Positions 1-6,151 of a DNA stretch of 11,375 nucleotides are shown one piece after another. A program made the translations under genes and the position numbers. The notes under the pieces were generated by a model. The model saw only the letters and a program-made list of their open reading frames with translations. It searched no databases and was not told the DNA's origin. The stretch is from assembly GCA_029863355.1 (NCBI GenBank), contig JAOTVO010000062.1, positions 1 to 11,375 of the forward strand, in the 5' to 3' direction. Positions within the stretch are counted from its first letter, which is position 1, and every line of letters begins with the position of its first letter. Source of the stretch: Candidatus Krumholzibacteriia bacterium (GTDB taxonomy: Bacteria; Krumholzibacteriota; Krumholzibacteria; WVZY01; JAKEHA01).

Positions 1-687
1 GACCACGGCCACGATGTGGTCGGGGCCCGCCGCCACGTCGCAGTCGGGCGGGGTGAGGGTGGTCTGGTCGATCCCGCCGAAGGTCTGCATGAGCGCCGGG
101 GCGAAGGCCGCCTGCACCGCATCGTCGCGGGCTTGCTGCGCTTCCGGGCCGGCGGCGAAGCTCGCCATCAGCTCTTCGCGCGGCGGGGTGAAGTCATCGG
201 GGAGATTGAGGCCCCACGTCTTCTCGCCCCTGCGCTCGTCGTCGGGAATGTAGGGCGTGATCTCGGGGACCCGGTCCTCGGTCGAGCGCGAGCGCGGCGG
301 CTCTGTCGAGAACCCGGCGGCGCCCTGGACGTGCGGCACCGCTTCGGCCGCCGCCATGCGCAGCTGCGCCCGGGCCGCCGCCTCGTCGAGTGCGGCGCGC
401 CGCTTCTGCGGGTCGCGCGGGAGCTGGACGAGGTCGTCGCCCTCCCAGATCGCCTCGTCGGGCGCTTCGGCCTCGGGCACGGCCAGCTCGTCCGCCGGCG
501 CCACCGCGGCCTCGAGCGCCGGCTCTTCGGCGGGCGCCTGGTAGTTCGGCGGGGCGCCCGCGATCTCGCGGTCGCGTTCGGTCACCGCGTCGTTGATTCC
601 GATGCCGAGCGCCACGAATGCGAGAATCGCCAGTAGCAGGGCAGCCTGCCACGGCCTTCTGTGCAATCGCCGTTTCAAGATAGACAT
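1..687 (-). CDS. Secreted or membrane-anchored protein, N-terminal 229 residues (C-terminus off the left edge)
   Basis: This frame stays open from the ATG at 687 to the window edge, giving 229 codons with strong G/C preference at third positions. The ATG follows GGAGGAG at a normal distance. Residues 1-12 are basic (MSILKRRLHRRP) and about 13-31 form a hydrophobic helix, so it is a signal peptide or N-terminal anchor. Residues 35-200 are rich in Ala, Pro and Glu and look disordered. At about 202-229 comes a segment reading FGGIDQTTLTPPDCDVAAGP, followed by DHIVAVV. That resembles the 'TPPD-x-(N/D)-x-A-x-GP-x-H/Y-(I/V)-V-x-V-(V/T)-N' opening of large secreted proteins in Acidobacteria, Bacteroidota and related groups, so a beta-rich extracellular domain probably follows. 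The function is unknown. A sigma70-type promoter lies about 340 nt upstream. Confidence 0.85.
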   Translation of the reverse strand, partial: MSILKRRLHRRPWQAALLLAILAFVALGIGINDAVTERDREIAGAPPNYQAPAEEPALEAAVAPADELAVPEAEAPDEAIWEGDDLVQLPRDPQKRRAALDEAAARAQLRMAAAEAVPHVQGAAGFSTEPPRSRSTEDRVPEITPYIPDDERRGEKTWGLNLPDDFTPPREELMASFAAGPEAQQARDDAVQAAFAPALMQTFGGIDQTTLTPPDCDVAAGPDHIVAVV

Positions 688-889
688 AGAGGTCTCCTCC
701 CTCGCGTTCGGGGACAAGGGTGACTTGCACGCCTCCCGTGACCGGAGCGGTCGCGATCGGCCGTCACGGCACGGTCAGGCTCGTGTGAGATGGACAGTCG
801 CCCGCGGGTGTGCCCCTCGGAGTACAAACGAGAGACGGAGACGTTGGCGAGAAGATCGCCGGGGAACGAAGTGCAGGACAGCCCACCGA

Positions 890-910
890 GGCGCCGCGCC
901 AGGCGGCGCC
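890..910 (-). other. Stem-loop in the leader of the left-edge gene
   Basis: GGCGCCGC (890-897) and GCGGCGCC (903-910) are exact reverse complements separated by 5 nt. The hairpin would form inside the predicted minus-strand leader, about 200 nt before the start codon. No T-run follows, so it is not a classic terminator. Confidence 0.5.
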
Positions 911-1033
911 ACACAGGGGGCAGCGTGCGTTCGGAAACTCCCAGTGACCAGGGGCGATGTCACTCATGAGGCCTTCCGCGCGGGACAGGGCCCGACGGGA
1001 TGCGTTTCGTGTTCCGATCCGTACTGCGCAACG

Positions 1034-1062
1034 ATTGTACCCCAGAAATCGGTCAGATTCAA
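1034..1062 (-). promoter_or_regulatory. Sigma70-like promoter for the left-edge gene
   Basis: Read on the minus strand, a -35 box TTGAAT (1062-1057) and a -10 box TACAAT (1039-1034) are separated by exactly 17 nt. Each box has five of six consensus bases. Transcription would start near 1027. The next good start codon downstream is the ATG at 687, giving a leader of about 340 nt. Confidence 0.6.
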
Positions 1063-1276
1063 GACCCATGCGGGCGCCCGCGACCCGCGGACCACAAAAA
1101 GCGCGACGCCGCCCCAGAGGAGGTCAAGAAGGCGGCGCCGCGTCGGAGTGACCCAGAGGTGGTTTTCCTGTCGCAAAGGAAGCGTCCACGGAGGGCCATC
1201 CGAAGTACAGCCGTCGGGCCGGAGATGTTGGCGGCGGTCGTCAGATGAGGATCATCTTGGTCAACTCCCTGAGCGA

Positions 1277-1294
1277 CGCGCCCGGGAGGGCGCG
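1277..1294 (-). terminator. Hairpin after the htrA-like gene, possible terminator
   Basis: CGCGCCC (1277-1283) and GGGCGCG (1288-1294) form a perfect 7-bp stem with a 4-nt loop, 36 nt beyond the minus-strand stop. There is no T-tract. A second small perfect inverted repeat, AGATGA/TCATCT (1243-1248 and 1252-1257), lies further downstream. Termination is inferred from position only. Confidence 0.3.
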
Positions 1295-1330
1295 GGTAGA
1301 AGGCTCGCCAGGGGTCTATTTTACCACAAA

Positions 1331-2296
1331 CTATACGCGTGTTTCCAGGCCGGGATCCTCTTTCGGGATCACCTCGACCTCGCGCGTCGAGCCGTTGCGC
1401 AGGAGCGCTAGCCGCATCGAGCGGCCGACCTCCCAGCCAGTGAGGACGCGGTGGAGGTCGTCGACGCTCGCGAGCGGCGCGCCGTCGGCGGCGGTGAGGA
1501 GGTCGCCCTCGCGCACCCCGCCGGCTTTGGCCGCCCCACCGGCCACCACCTCAACCACGTGCACGGCGGAGGGCGCCGGGAGGCCCAGCGCCCGCTCGAT
1601 ACGCCGGCTCACGGAGCGCGTCTGCGCCACGATGCCGAGCAGGAAGCGGCGCACCCGCCCCCGCGTGATGATCTCGCTCACCACCCACCGGGCCGTGGCG
1701 GAGGGCACGGCGAAGCACAGGCCCTGCGCCTGGCGGATCATGGCGGTGTTGACCCCGATGACCCGGCCGGCGCTGTCGGCGAGCGGCCCGCCGGAGTTGC
1801 CGGGGTTGAGGGAGACGTCGGTCTGGATGATGTTCTCGATGAGGCGCCCGGACTGGCCGCGCAGGTTGCGGCCCAGCGCCGACACCACGCCGGCCGACAC
1901 GGAATTCTGGAAGCCGAGGGGGTTGCCGATGGCGATGGCGAGCTGCCCCACGCGCAAGCGCTCGGAGTCGCCGAACTCGGCCACGGGCAACCCGCCCTCC
2001 TGCACGCGCACCACGGCGATGTCGGTGGCGGGGTCGGCGCCGACCACGCGCGCGGTGTACTCGCCGCCGTCTATGAAGAGGGCGCGCAGCTCCGTGGATC
2101 CGTCGACGACGTGGTGGTTGGTGACGATGTAGCCGTCCGGCGCCACCACGAAGCCCGAGCCGGCGCCTTCCTGCTCCACACCACCCCGGCCGCGCCGGGC
2201 GGTCACGCGCATGCTCACCACGGCGGGACCGACCCGCTCCACCACACCGATCACGGCGCGCGAGTAGGCGTCGAGCAGATTCGAGTCCTCGGTCAT
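1331..2296 (-). CDS. HtrA/DegP-type serine protease (S1C family) with one PDZ domain, no signal peptide
   Basis: The 321-residue protein is a trypsin-fold protease of the HtrA group, which degrades or senses misfolded proteins. The catalytic triad is complete: His62 in TNHHVV, Asp92 in TDIAVV and Ser168 in GNSGGP. A single PDZ domain occupies about 218-312 and contains GDLLTAADG. This is short compared with two-PDZ DegP. No signal peptide or membrane helix is present. Residues 7-30 (LLDAYSRAVI and on) match the usual start of the protease domain, so the N-terminus looks complete and the enzyme should stay in the cytoplasm unless exported unusually. The ATG at 2296 has no Shine-Dalgarno; a near-consensus promoter sits 9 nt upstream, suggesting a leaderless mRNA. 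The gene is divergent from the DUF3943 gene. The family call is secure; the physiological substrate is unknown. Confidence 0.95.
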   Translation of the reverse strand: MTEDSNLLDAYSRAVIGVVERVGPAVVSMRVTARRGRGGVEQEGAGSGFVVAPDGYIVTNHHVVDGSTELRALFIDGGEYTARVVGADPATDIAVVRVQEGGLPVAEFGDSERLRVGQLAIAIGNPLGFQNSVSAGVVSALGRNLRGQSGRLIENIIQTDVSLNPGNSGGPLADSAGRVIGVNTAMIRQAQGLCFAVPSATARWVVSEIITRGRVRRFLLGIVAQTRSVSRRIERALGLPAPSAVHVVEVVAGGAAKAGGVREGDLLTAADGAPLASVDDLHRVLTGWEVGRSMRLALLRNGSTREVEVIPKEDPGLETRV

Positions 2297-2305
2297 GGCG
2301 GGGAG

Positions 2306-2334
2306 AATATAGGAAGGCGGCGGCGGCCTGTCAA
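2306..2334 (-). promoter_or_regulatory. Near-consensus sigma70 promoter abutting the htrA-like start codon
   Basis: Minus-strand TTGACA (2334-2329), a 17-nt spacer and TATATT (2311-2306) end 9 nt before the ATG at 2296. The expected transcription start is therefore at or within about 3 nt of the start codon. No purine-rich ribosome binding site fits in between. Confidence 0.75.
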
Positions 2335-2429
2335 AAAGAGGAGGCGAACGCTAGAGGTTGTGGCGGACGATATACACGTCTTGAATGACCGTGGCGTCTG
2401 CGCGAGTCTGCCCGTTCAAGGATGTTCCC

Positions 2430-4352
2430 ATGCTGGCAAGTCGCCCGTCGAGCGTTTTGCTGCTGATGGTTCTCGCCTGCGCCGTCGTTTTACCGGCCGG
2501 GCAAACACGTGCCTCGAACGAGGATCCCCCTGGCACGAATCGCGATTGGGGTGTGAGCTGGATCATCCGCGCTGGCGGCGCCGGCGGTGGCTACGGTGAC
2601 TTTCTGCAGAAGGGCACCGCCTGGGATCTCGATTTCTACAAGCAGAAGCGCGCGTGGCGCTACGGCGTGGGGCTCACCTTTGGCTCGCTGCGCATGAAGT
2701 CGCCCTACGACCACGAACCCGAATGGGCACATTTCGAGACGCACGGTTACGCCTCGCGCGTCTTCCGCAACGATACCGGCATGCGTCCCTACCTGCAGGG
2801 GCGCCTCGCCATCGTGCGGATGCATCCCCGCTCGGAGCTCTTTCTCAAGAAACCCGTCGAAGATCTCGATTCCGGTGAGAGCCCCACCGACGCCGTGAAC
2901 GGCGTGGGGTTGTCTCTCATTCCCGGTCTCGAGGTCGACATCGCGCACGGGCTTGCGGTGGACGTTTCCGCGTACCTCAACTGGTACCTCACCGAGAAAT
3001 ACAGCCTCCAGGACTACGAAGGGAACCGGCCGCTGGGCGATGTCGGGGATCCCAGCGACGGGATCGAATGGGGCATGCGCGTGGGCGCCACGTGGCGGCC
3101 CCTTTCACACGAGTATCCGAAGCACGCGAGCGCGTCTCCCGACACGTCGCCGCTGCCGGCGGCGAGCAGCACAAGGGACGCCTGGGGCGCCACGCGGAGT
3201 TTTGGATGGGCCGCGGGGGAAGTGCTGATGATCAACTTTGGCGCGTCGATGTTCAATGAGTACGTGCGCCAGGCCAACTTCAACCAGATCAGCCCGCGCA
3301 GCTTCTGGGCCAACATGGAAGAGGGATTCACCTACGACGACAACAAGTTCAAGACCAACCAGGTTATCCATCCCTTCAACGGCAGCACGTACTACAACTC
3401 CAGCCGCGCGAACGGTCTCTCGTTCTGGCCCTCGACGGTCTATGCGATCGCCGGCGCTTTCATCTGGGAGGCCATGGGCGAGACGCATCCCATGTCATGG
3501 AACGACATGATCGCCACCGGCATCGGCGGCATCGCTTTTGGCGAGACGACGTACCGTCTCTCCTCCGCGGTTCACGACAACACCTCCGCGGGAAGCGGAA
3601 GAACCTGGCGCGAAGTGGGTGGGTTCCTCATCAACCCGGTGCGCGGGTTCAACCGCTTTGTCTCCGGCCGGGCGAGCCGCGTGCAGGGCAATCCCTCGAG
3701 CCCGTACGACTGGCGGCCGCCGGTCCCGGGTCGGAAAAAGCCGAAAGCACGGCGGGCGACCGCCCAATGGGTCGCGCGCCGGTTAGCGGCGGCGTTTCTG
3801 GCGGGAGGTCGTTTTGCCGTCTGCGCTGGCGCGCGCGGAGCCGGCGGCGGAGCTTTGCGAGGCAGCCTGGATGAGGCGCGGTGGTGGACTGTTGCCGGTC
3901 CAGATCACTTCGAGCCGAGCCGACGGAGGGCGCGTGTCGAGGACCTCGACCAGGCGCACGCGGCAACCGCAGAGCGGTTCGCTGTAGCCGGAGGTCACGG
4001 CCCACGTGGGGTAGGACACGCCGGCGCAGGAAAACTCGACGGACACCGCATCGACGACGGTGCCCTTGGGGCCCAGGCCGCCGGTGACCTCGCCGAGCCA
4101 CAGCTGCGCGCGGCCGTCGGCCACGCGCTTGGTGCTGCCCGTGGTCAGGGTCAGGGTCTCGGGCTCGGGATATCCGGGGTCGGAGGAGCGAATGCTGGGG
4201 TAGACGGCCACGACGGCCAGGGCGAGAAAGACGAGCATTCCAAGGAGCCACCGCCTGTGCATCGTTGCTTCTCCCAAAAGCTGCTGGACCAAGAAAGCAG
4301 GTTCTCCCCTTCGGTGCTTAAGCAACGCGCGTGCCGGGATACTCGCCGGTGA
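2430..4352 (+). CDS. Outer-membrane beta-barrel protein with DUF3943 domain; open frame runs past its probable natural end near 3786
   Basis: The ATG at 2430 is preferred over the in-frame ATG at 2385: AAGGA lies 8 nt upstream and a clean signal peptide follows (hydrophobic 9-23, cleavage near TRAS at 26-29). Residues 40-225 alternate aromatic and polar residues in strands, as in an outer-membrane barrel. Residues about 290-412 match DUF3943, with conserved-looking FNGSTYYNSSRANGLSFW, the helix AGAFIWEAMGE, GIGGIAFGETTYR and NPVRGFNRF. DUF3943 is a predicted envelope domain of unknown role. From about codon 436 (the A-run at 3735-3739) the coding character fades: the tail is Gly/Ala/Arg-rich and lies antisense to a strongly coding minus-strand gene. 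Removing one A would lead to TAG at 3784-3786 and a 451-residue protein. Residues 1-430 are secure; the literal 640-residue product probably is not. Confidence 0.85.
   Translation: MLASRPSSVLLLMVLACAVVLPAGQTRASNEDPPGTNRDWGVSWIIRAGGAGGGYGDFLQKGTAWDLDFYKQKRAWRYGVGLTFGSLRMKSPYDHEPEWAHFETHGYASRVFRNDTGMRPYLQGRLAIVRMHPRSELFLKKPVEDLDSGESPTDAVNGVGLSLIPGLEVDIAHGLAVDVSAYLNWYLTEKYSLQDYEGNRPLGDVGDPSDGIEWGMRVGATWRPLSHEYPKHASASPDTSPLPAASSTRDAWGATRSFGWAAGEVLMINFGASMFNEYVRQANFNQISPRSFWANMEEGFTYDDNKFKTNQVIHPFNGSTYYNSSRANGLSFWPSTVYAIAGAFIWEAMGETHPMSWNDMIATGIGGIAFGETTYRLSSAVHDNTSAGSGRTWREVGGFLINPVRGFNRFVSGRASRVQGNPSSPYDWRPPVPGRKKPKARRATAQWVARRLAAAFLAGGRFAVCAGARGAGGGALRGSLDEARWWTVAGPDHFEPSRRRARVEDLDQAHAATAERFAVAGGHGPRGVGHAGAGKLDGHRIDDGALGAQAAGDLAEPQLRAAVGHALGAARGQGQGLGLGISGVGGANAGVDGHDGQGEKDEHSKEPPPVHRCFSQKLLDQESRFSPSVLKQRACRDTRR
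3783..4262 (-). CDS. Small exported or membrane-anchored protein of unknown function (159 aa), convergent with the DUF3943 gene
   Basis: The ATG at 4262 has GGGAG upstream at good spacing. Residues 3-21 form one hydrophobic segment (RWLLGMLVFLALAVVAVYP), so the protein is exported or anchored in the inner membrane. Residues about 34-122 look like a beta-sandwich, with ETLTLTTGSTKRVADGRAQL and VDAVSVEFSC. Three cysteines occur at 79, 98 and 100; the PLCGC pair could bind metal or form disulfides. The tail from 131 is Ser/Ala-rich and ends in RQKRRR. Codon third positions are almost all G or C throughout, much more so than in the overlapping plus frame, so I take this as the real gene of the interval. 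Its TAA (3785-3783) overlaps by two bases a plus-strand TAG at 3784-3786, a natural arrangement for convergent genes. No family recognised. Confidence 0.7.
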   Translation of the reverse strand: MHRRWLLGMLVFLALAVVAVYPSIRSSDPGYPEPETLTLTTGSTKRVADGRAQLWLGEVTGGLGPKGTVVDAVSVEFSCAGVSYPTWAVTSGYSEPLCGCRVRLVEVLDTRPPSARLEVIWTGNSPPPRLIQAASQSSAAGSARASADGKTTSRQKRRR

Positions 4353-4417
4353 ACATCATGGTGGAAAGGCGCGAGACCGCCGTAGAACCGTTCTTTGCGG
4401 CGGCTGCGGCCGCGGGT

Positions 4418-4435
4418 CTGCGCGTTCGCGCGCAG
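4418..4435. other. Perfect 7-bp stem with TTCG tetraloop
   Basis: CTGCGCG, TTCG, CGCGCAG. Read as plus-strand RNA this gives a UUCG tetraloop. The closing pair is G-C (5' G, 3' C), whereas the exceptionally stable form is closed C(UUCG)G. No T-run follows on either strand. The role is unknown. Confidence 0.45.
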
Positions 4436-4524
4436 TCGGCGCGCGCTCGACTCCCAACTCGCGAATCGTGCTTGCATTTCGGCACGAATTGTCGATGACC
4501 GAGGGCCGAAATCGACGCCGCGAC

Positions 4525-4540
4525 CGTCGTCGAGACGACG
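4525..4540. repeat. Near-perfect 16-bp palindrome
   Basis: CGTCGTC and GACGACG are reverse complements around a central GA. It lies in the gene-free stretch. It could be a protein binding site or chance in GC-rich DNA. Confidence 0.35.
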
Positions 4541-4636
4541 CCGATCGATGGTTACCGAAAACGCCGCGAGCGCCCGTCTCGTTTCCCGACGTTCCTCGCC
4601 GTTGCGATGGGGACCTCGTTCCCGCTTTGCCGCCGG

Positions 4637-5329
4637 TCAGCGATCGAGGTCACGCGCGATGAGCGGTTGCGCCAGGTGAAACTCGATCTCGGTGCCGGGG
4701 GGAAACCGGATGTGCCGGCCGTCCATGAGTGTGGCGAGAGTCCGGTTGGTGGGGCGCGCCCCGCCGGTGGCCCTGAAGGTGCCGGAACCGTCCGACTCCA
4801 CGCCGCAGTGATCGGTGACCACACCGATGGTCTGTCCCTGAATGGGCAGGGCGGCGAGGACGAGCTCGATCACGGCGCGCGCGCCCTCCCGCTTGGGGAG
4901 GACGACCTTGCGCACCCGGCAGGTGGCGCGCTTGCCGCGGGGGACGACCACCACGTCGCCCACGGCGAGATCCTCGGCGAGGAGGGCGTAGAACACGTCG
5001 CCCGCCCGGCTCGCCTTCGTCCCCAGCTCGCTCTCGAGCGCCACGCGGATGGAGGTTCCTCCGGGAACGGTCACGGGCTCCTTGGCCTTGGCGACCGGCT
5101 GGACCGTCGCCGAGGAGAAGTGGAGTGAGATGACCTCGCTCAGGGCGAAGTGCGCGACGGCCGTGTCGCCGGCCACGCGAAACCAGACGGTGCCGGTGTT
5201 CGCGCGCACCATCTGCCCCCGGAGGATGCGCCCGTCGAGGAGCTTGATGGTGTGCGTGGACGCGGCGAGGGAGGCGGCGCAGAACGTCGCCGTGACCGCT
5301 ATCGCCAACATTCGTGTCGCAAAGCGCAT
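4637..5329 (-). CDS. Exported protein of unknown function, last gene of the four-gene operon
   Basis: The 230-residue product starts at an ATG preceded by AGGAGG at ideal spacing, and that site overlaps the stop of the upstream phosphatase gene (9-nt gap). Residues 1-23 are a signal peptide (MRFATRMLAIAVTATFCAAS, then LAA). Residues 26-72 read as small beta-strands around LLDGRILRGQM, an Sm-like pattern. Residues 86-172 contain VPGGTSIRVALESELGTKAS and DVVVVPRGKRATCRV. This resembles the uncharacterised periplasmic domain common in Acidobacteria and relatives, 'VPAGT-x-(I/L)-x-V-x-L-x-(E/D)-x-L-x-(S/T)-K', which is also reminiscent of TrbI/VirB10-type beta modules. Residues 207-222 repeat the theme (IRFPPGTEIEFHLAQPL). 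There is no lipobox. The likely location is the periplasm or outer membrane. The function is not known, and the link to the upstream enzymes rests on operon position alone. Confidence 0.85.
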   Translation of the reverse strand: MRFATRMLAIAVTATFCAASLAASTHTIKLLDGRILRGQMVRANTGTVWFRVAGDTAVAHFALSEVISLHFSSATVQPVAKAKEPVTVPGGTSIRVALESELGTKASRAGDVFYALLAEDLAVGDVVVVPRGKRATCRVRKVVLPKREGARAVIELVLAALPIQGQTIGVVTDHCGVESDGSGTFRATGGARPTNRTLATLMDGRHIRFPPGTEIEFHLAQPLIARDLDR

Positions 5330-5338
5330 GGCATCCTC

Positions 5339-6127
5339 CTAGGTCAGTATCCGCAGGAGTCGGTCCACCACGGCGGGTTTGCCGAAGACGACGTCGTGGC
5401 GCGCGTCGGCTCCGGTGGCTCCGCGCCGCTCGAGGCAGACGAAGCGCGCGCCGGCCTCGCGCGCGATCGCTTCGGTGGCCGCCACGTCCCAGAGGTGCAG
5501 GCCGAAGTCCACCATCGCGCCCACCCGGCCCTGCAGCGCCAGCGCGTGCCCGAGGCAATCGCTGTACGTTCGCACGACGGGATGCTCGCGGGCGAGACGC
5601 TCGTATGACGACAACTTGCCCGCCTTCTCGAACTGGGCGCGGTCGCCGGTGGCCACGATCTCCCGCTCCACGGGTCCGTCCGCGTCGGCGAGCCGCAGCG
5701 CCGCGCCGTTGGCGCGCGCCCCCAGGCCGCGCGCGCCCGCGACGCGCAGCGCCAGGCCGGGCATGTCGATCACGCCCAGCACAGGCACGTCGCCGTGGAG
5801 CAGCGCGAGCAGCGTCCCGTAGAAGGGCACGCCGAAGCGAAAGCTGTGCGTGCCGTCGATGGGGTCGATGGTCCAGCGCAGCTCGGCGCCGGTGCCGGTG
5901 GCGTCGAGCTCCTCGCCGATCACGCCGTGGCCGGGAAAGTGCGCGGCGATGCGCGTGCGCAGGTGCCGCTCCACGGCCAGGTCGACGTCGGTGACGAAGC
6001 TGTCGTCGGCCTTGAAGCGGTGCGAGAAGCCGCGCGCGACGGCATCGAGGACCAGACGGCGCGTCTCGTCGGCCATGGCGTTGGCCGTCTCGAGCCAGCG
6101 CGGGAGATCGTGGAGGGGATCTTTCAC
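5339..6127 (-). CDS. Inositol-monophosphatase-family phosphatase, HisN-like
   Basis: The 262-residue protein is a Mg-dependent, Li-sensitive-type sugar/inositol phosphatase. Metal ligands are visible: Glu72 in GEE (71-73), Asp88 and Asp91 in the DPIDGT motif (88-93), and Asp214 in the C-terminal WDVAA motif (213-217). The DCLGHALALQGRV segment (190-202) and 'GVPFYGTLLAL' look more like histidinol-phosphatase HisN and its relatives than eukaryotic-type inositol phosphatases. No other histidine gene lies nearby, so the substrate is open: histidinol phosphate, inositol phosphate, a sugar phosphate or 3'-phosphoadenosine-5'-phosphate are all within family range. The start is GTG at 6127, 24 nt after the stop of the oxidoreductase gene and in the same frame. 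It has no Shine-Dalgarno, and a 16-bp palindrome fills the gap. ATG at 6076 is an alternative but would cut the first helix. Confidence 0.9.
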   Translation of the reverse strand: MKDPLHDLPRWLETANAMADETRRLVLDAVARGFSHRFKADDSFVTDVDLAVERHLRTRIAAHFPGHGVIGEELDATGTGAELRWTIDPIDGTHSFRFGVPFYGTLLALLHGDVPVLGVIDMPGLALRVAGARGLGARANGAALRLADADGPVEREIVATGDRAQFEKAGKLSSYERLAREHPVVRTYSDCLGHALALQGRVGAMVDFGLHLWDVAATEAIAREAGARFVCLERRGATGADARHDVVFGKPAVVDRLLRILT

Positions 6128-6134
6128 GGGCCGT

Positions 6135-6150
6135 GCCGCCGCGCGGCGGC
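6135..6150 (-). other. 16-bp perfect palindrome between two operon genes
   Basis: GCCGCCGCGCGGCGGC occupies most of the 24-nt gap between the oxidoreductase stop (6154-6152) and the phosphatase GTG (6127). In mRNA it could fold as a hairpin just ahead of a start codon that lacks a ribosome binding site, suggesting translational coupling or control. It may also be simple GC-rich chance. Confidence 0.5.
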
Positions 6151-6151
6151 G

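Larger units (their letters stand above)
688..1330. other. Long intergenic region, including the ~340-nt leader of the left-edge gene
   Basis: No reading frame here has convincing coding character: third-position G/C preference is weak and no product is recognisable. The region holds a sigma70-like promoter on the minus strand (1034-1062) and three perfect inverted repeats (890-910, 1243-1257, 1277-1294). The first lies within the leader of the left-edge gene. The last two lie just beyond the htrA-like stop. I see no tRNA-like or known riboswitch core by eye. Confidence 0.6.
4263..4636. other. Gene-free stretch with small inverted repeats
   Basis: No frame here has a recognisable product or good codon bias. 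It separates the four-gene operon (stop at 4637) from the small exported gene (start at 4262). Two perfect inverted repeats are present (4418-4435 and 4525-4540). I find no clear terminator after the operon and no clear promoter for the downstream gene, so readthrough is possible. Confidence 0.5.

Noticed and set aside
764..967. Small minus-strand frame with a CPLCG motif (67 residues) in the leader of the left-edge gene
   Set aside because: Only one CxxC pair, a weak ribosome binding site with 4-nt spacing, and codon third positions that lose G/C preference after about 26 codons. No recognisable product. Kept only as a possibility in the leader finding.
964..1176. Minus-strand 70-residue frame with a hydrophobic stretch
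   Set aside because: It overlaps the predicted promoter, has no convincing ribosome binding site and matches nothing I recognise.
2371..2376. TATACA as a -10 box for the DUF3943 gene
   Set aside because: No -35 match at 16-18 nt upstream; the promoter of this gene remains unassigned.
1451..2599. Long plus-strand frame opposite the htrA-like gene
   Set aside because: His/Gly/Ala-rich antisense text over a gene with a full catalytic triad; a GC-rich shadow frame.
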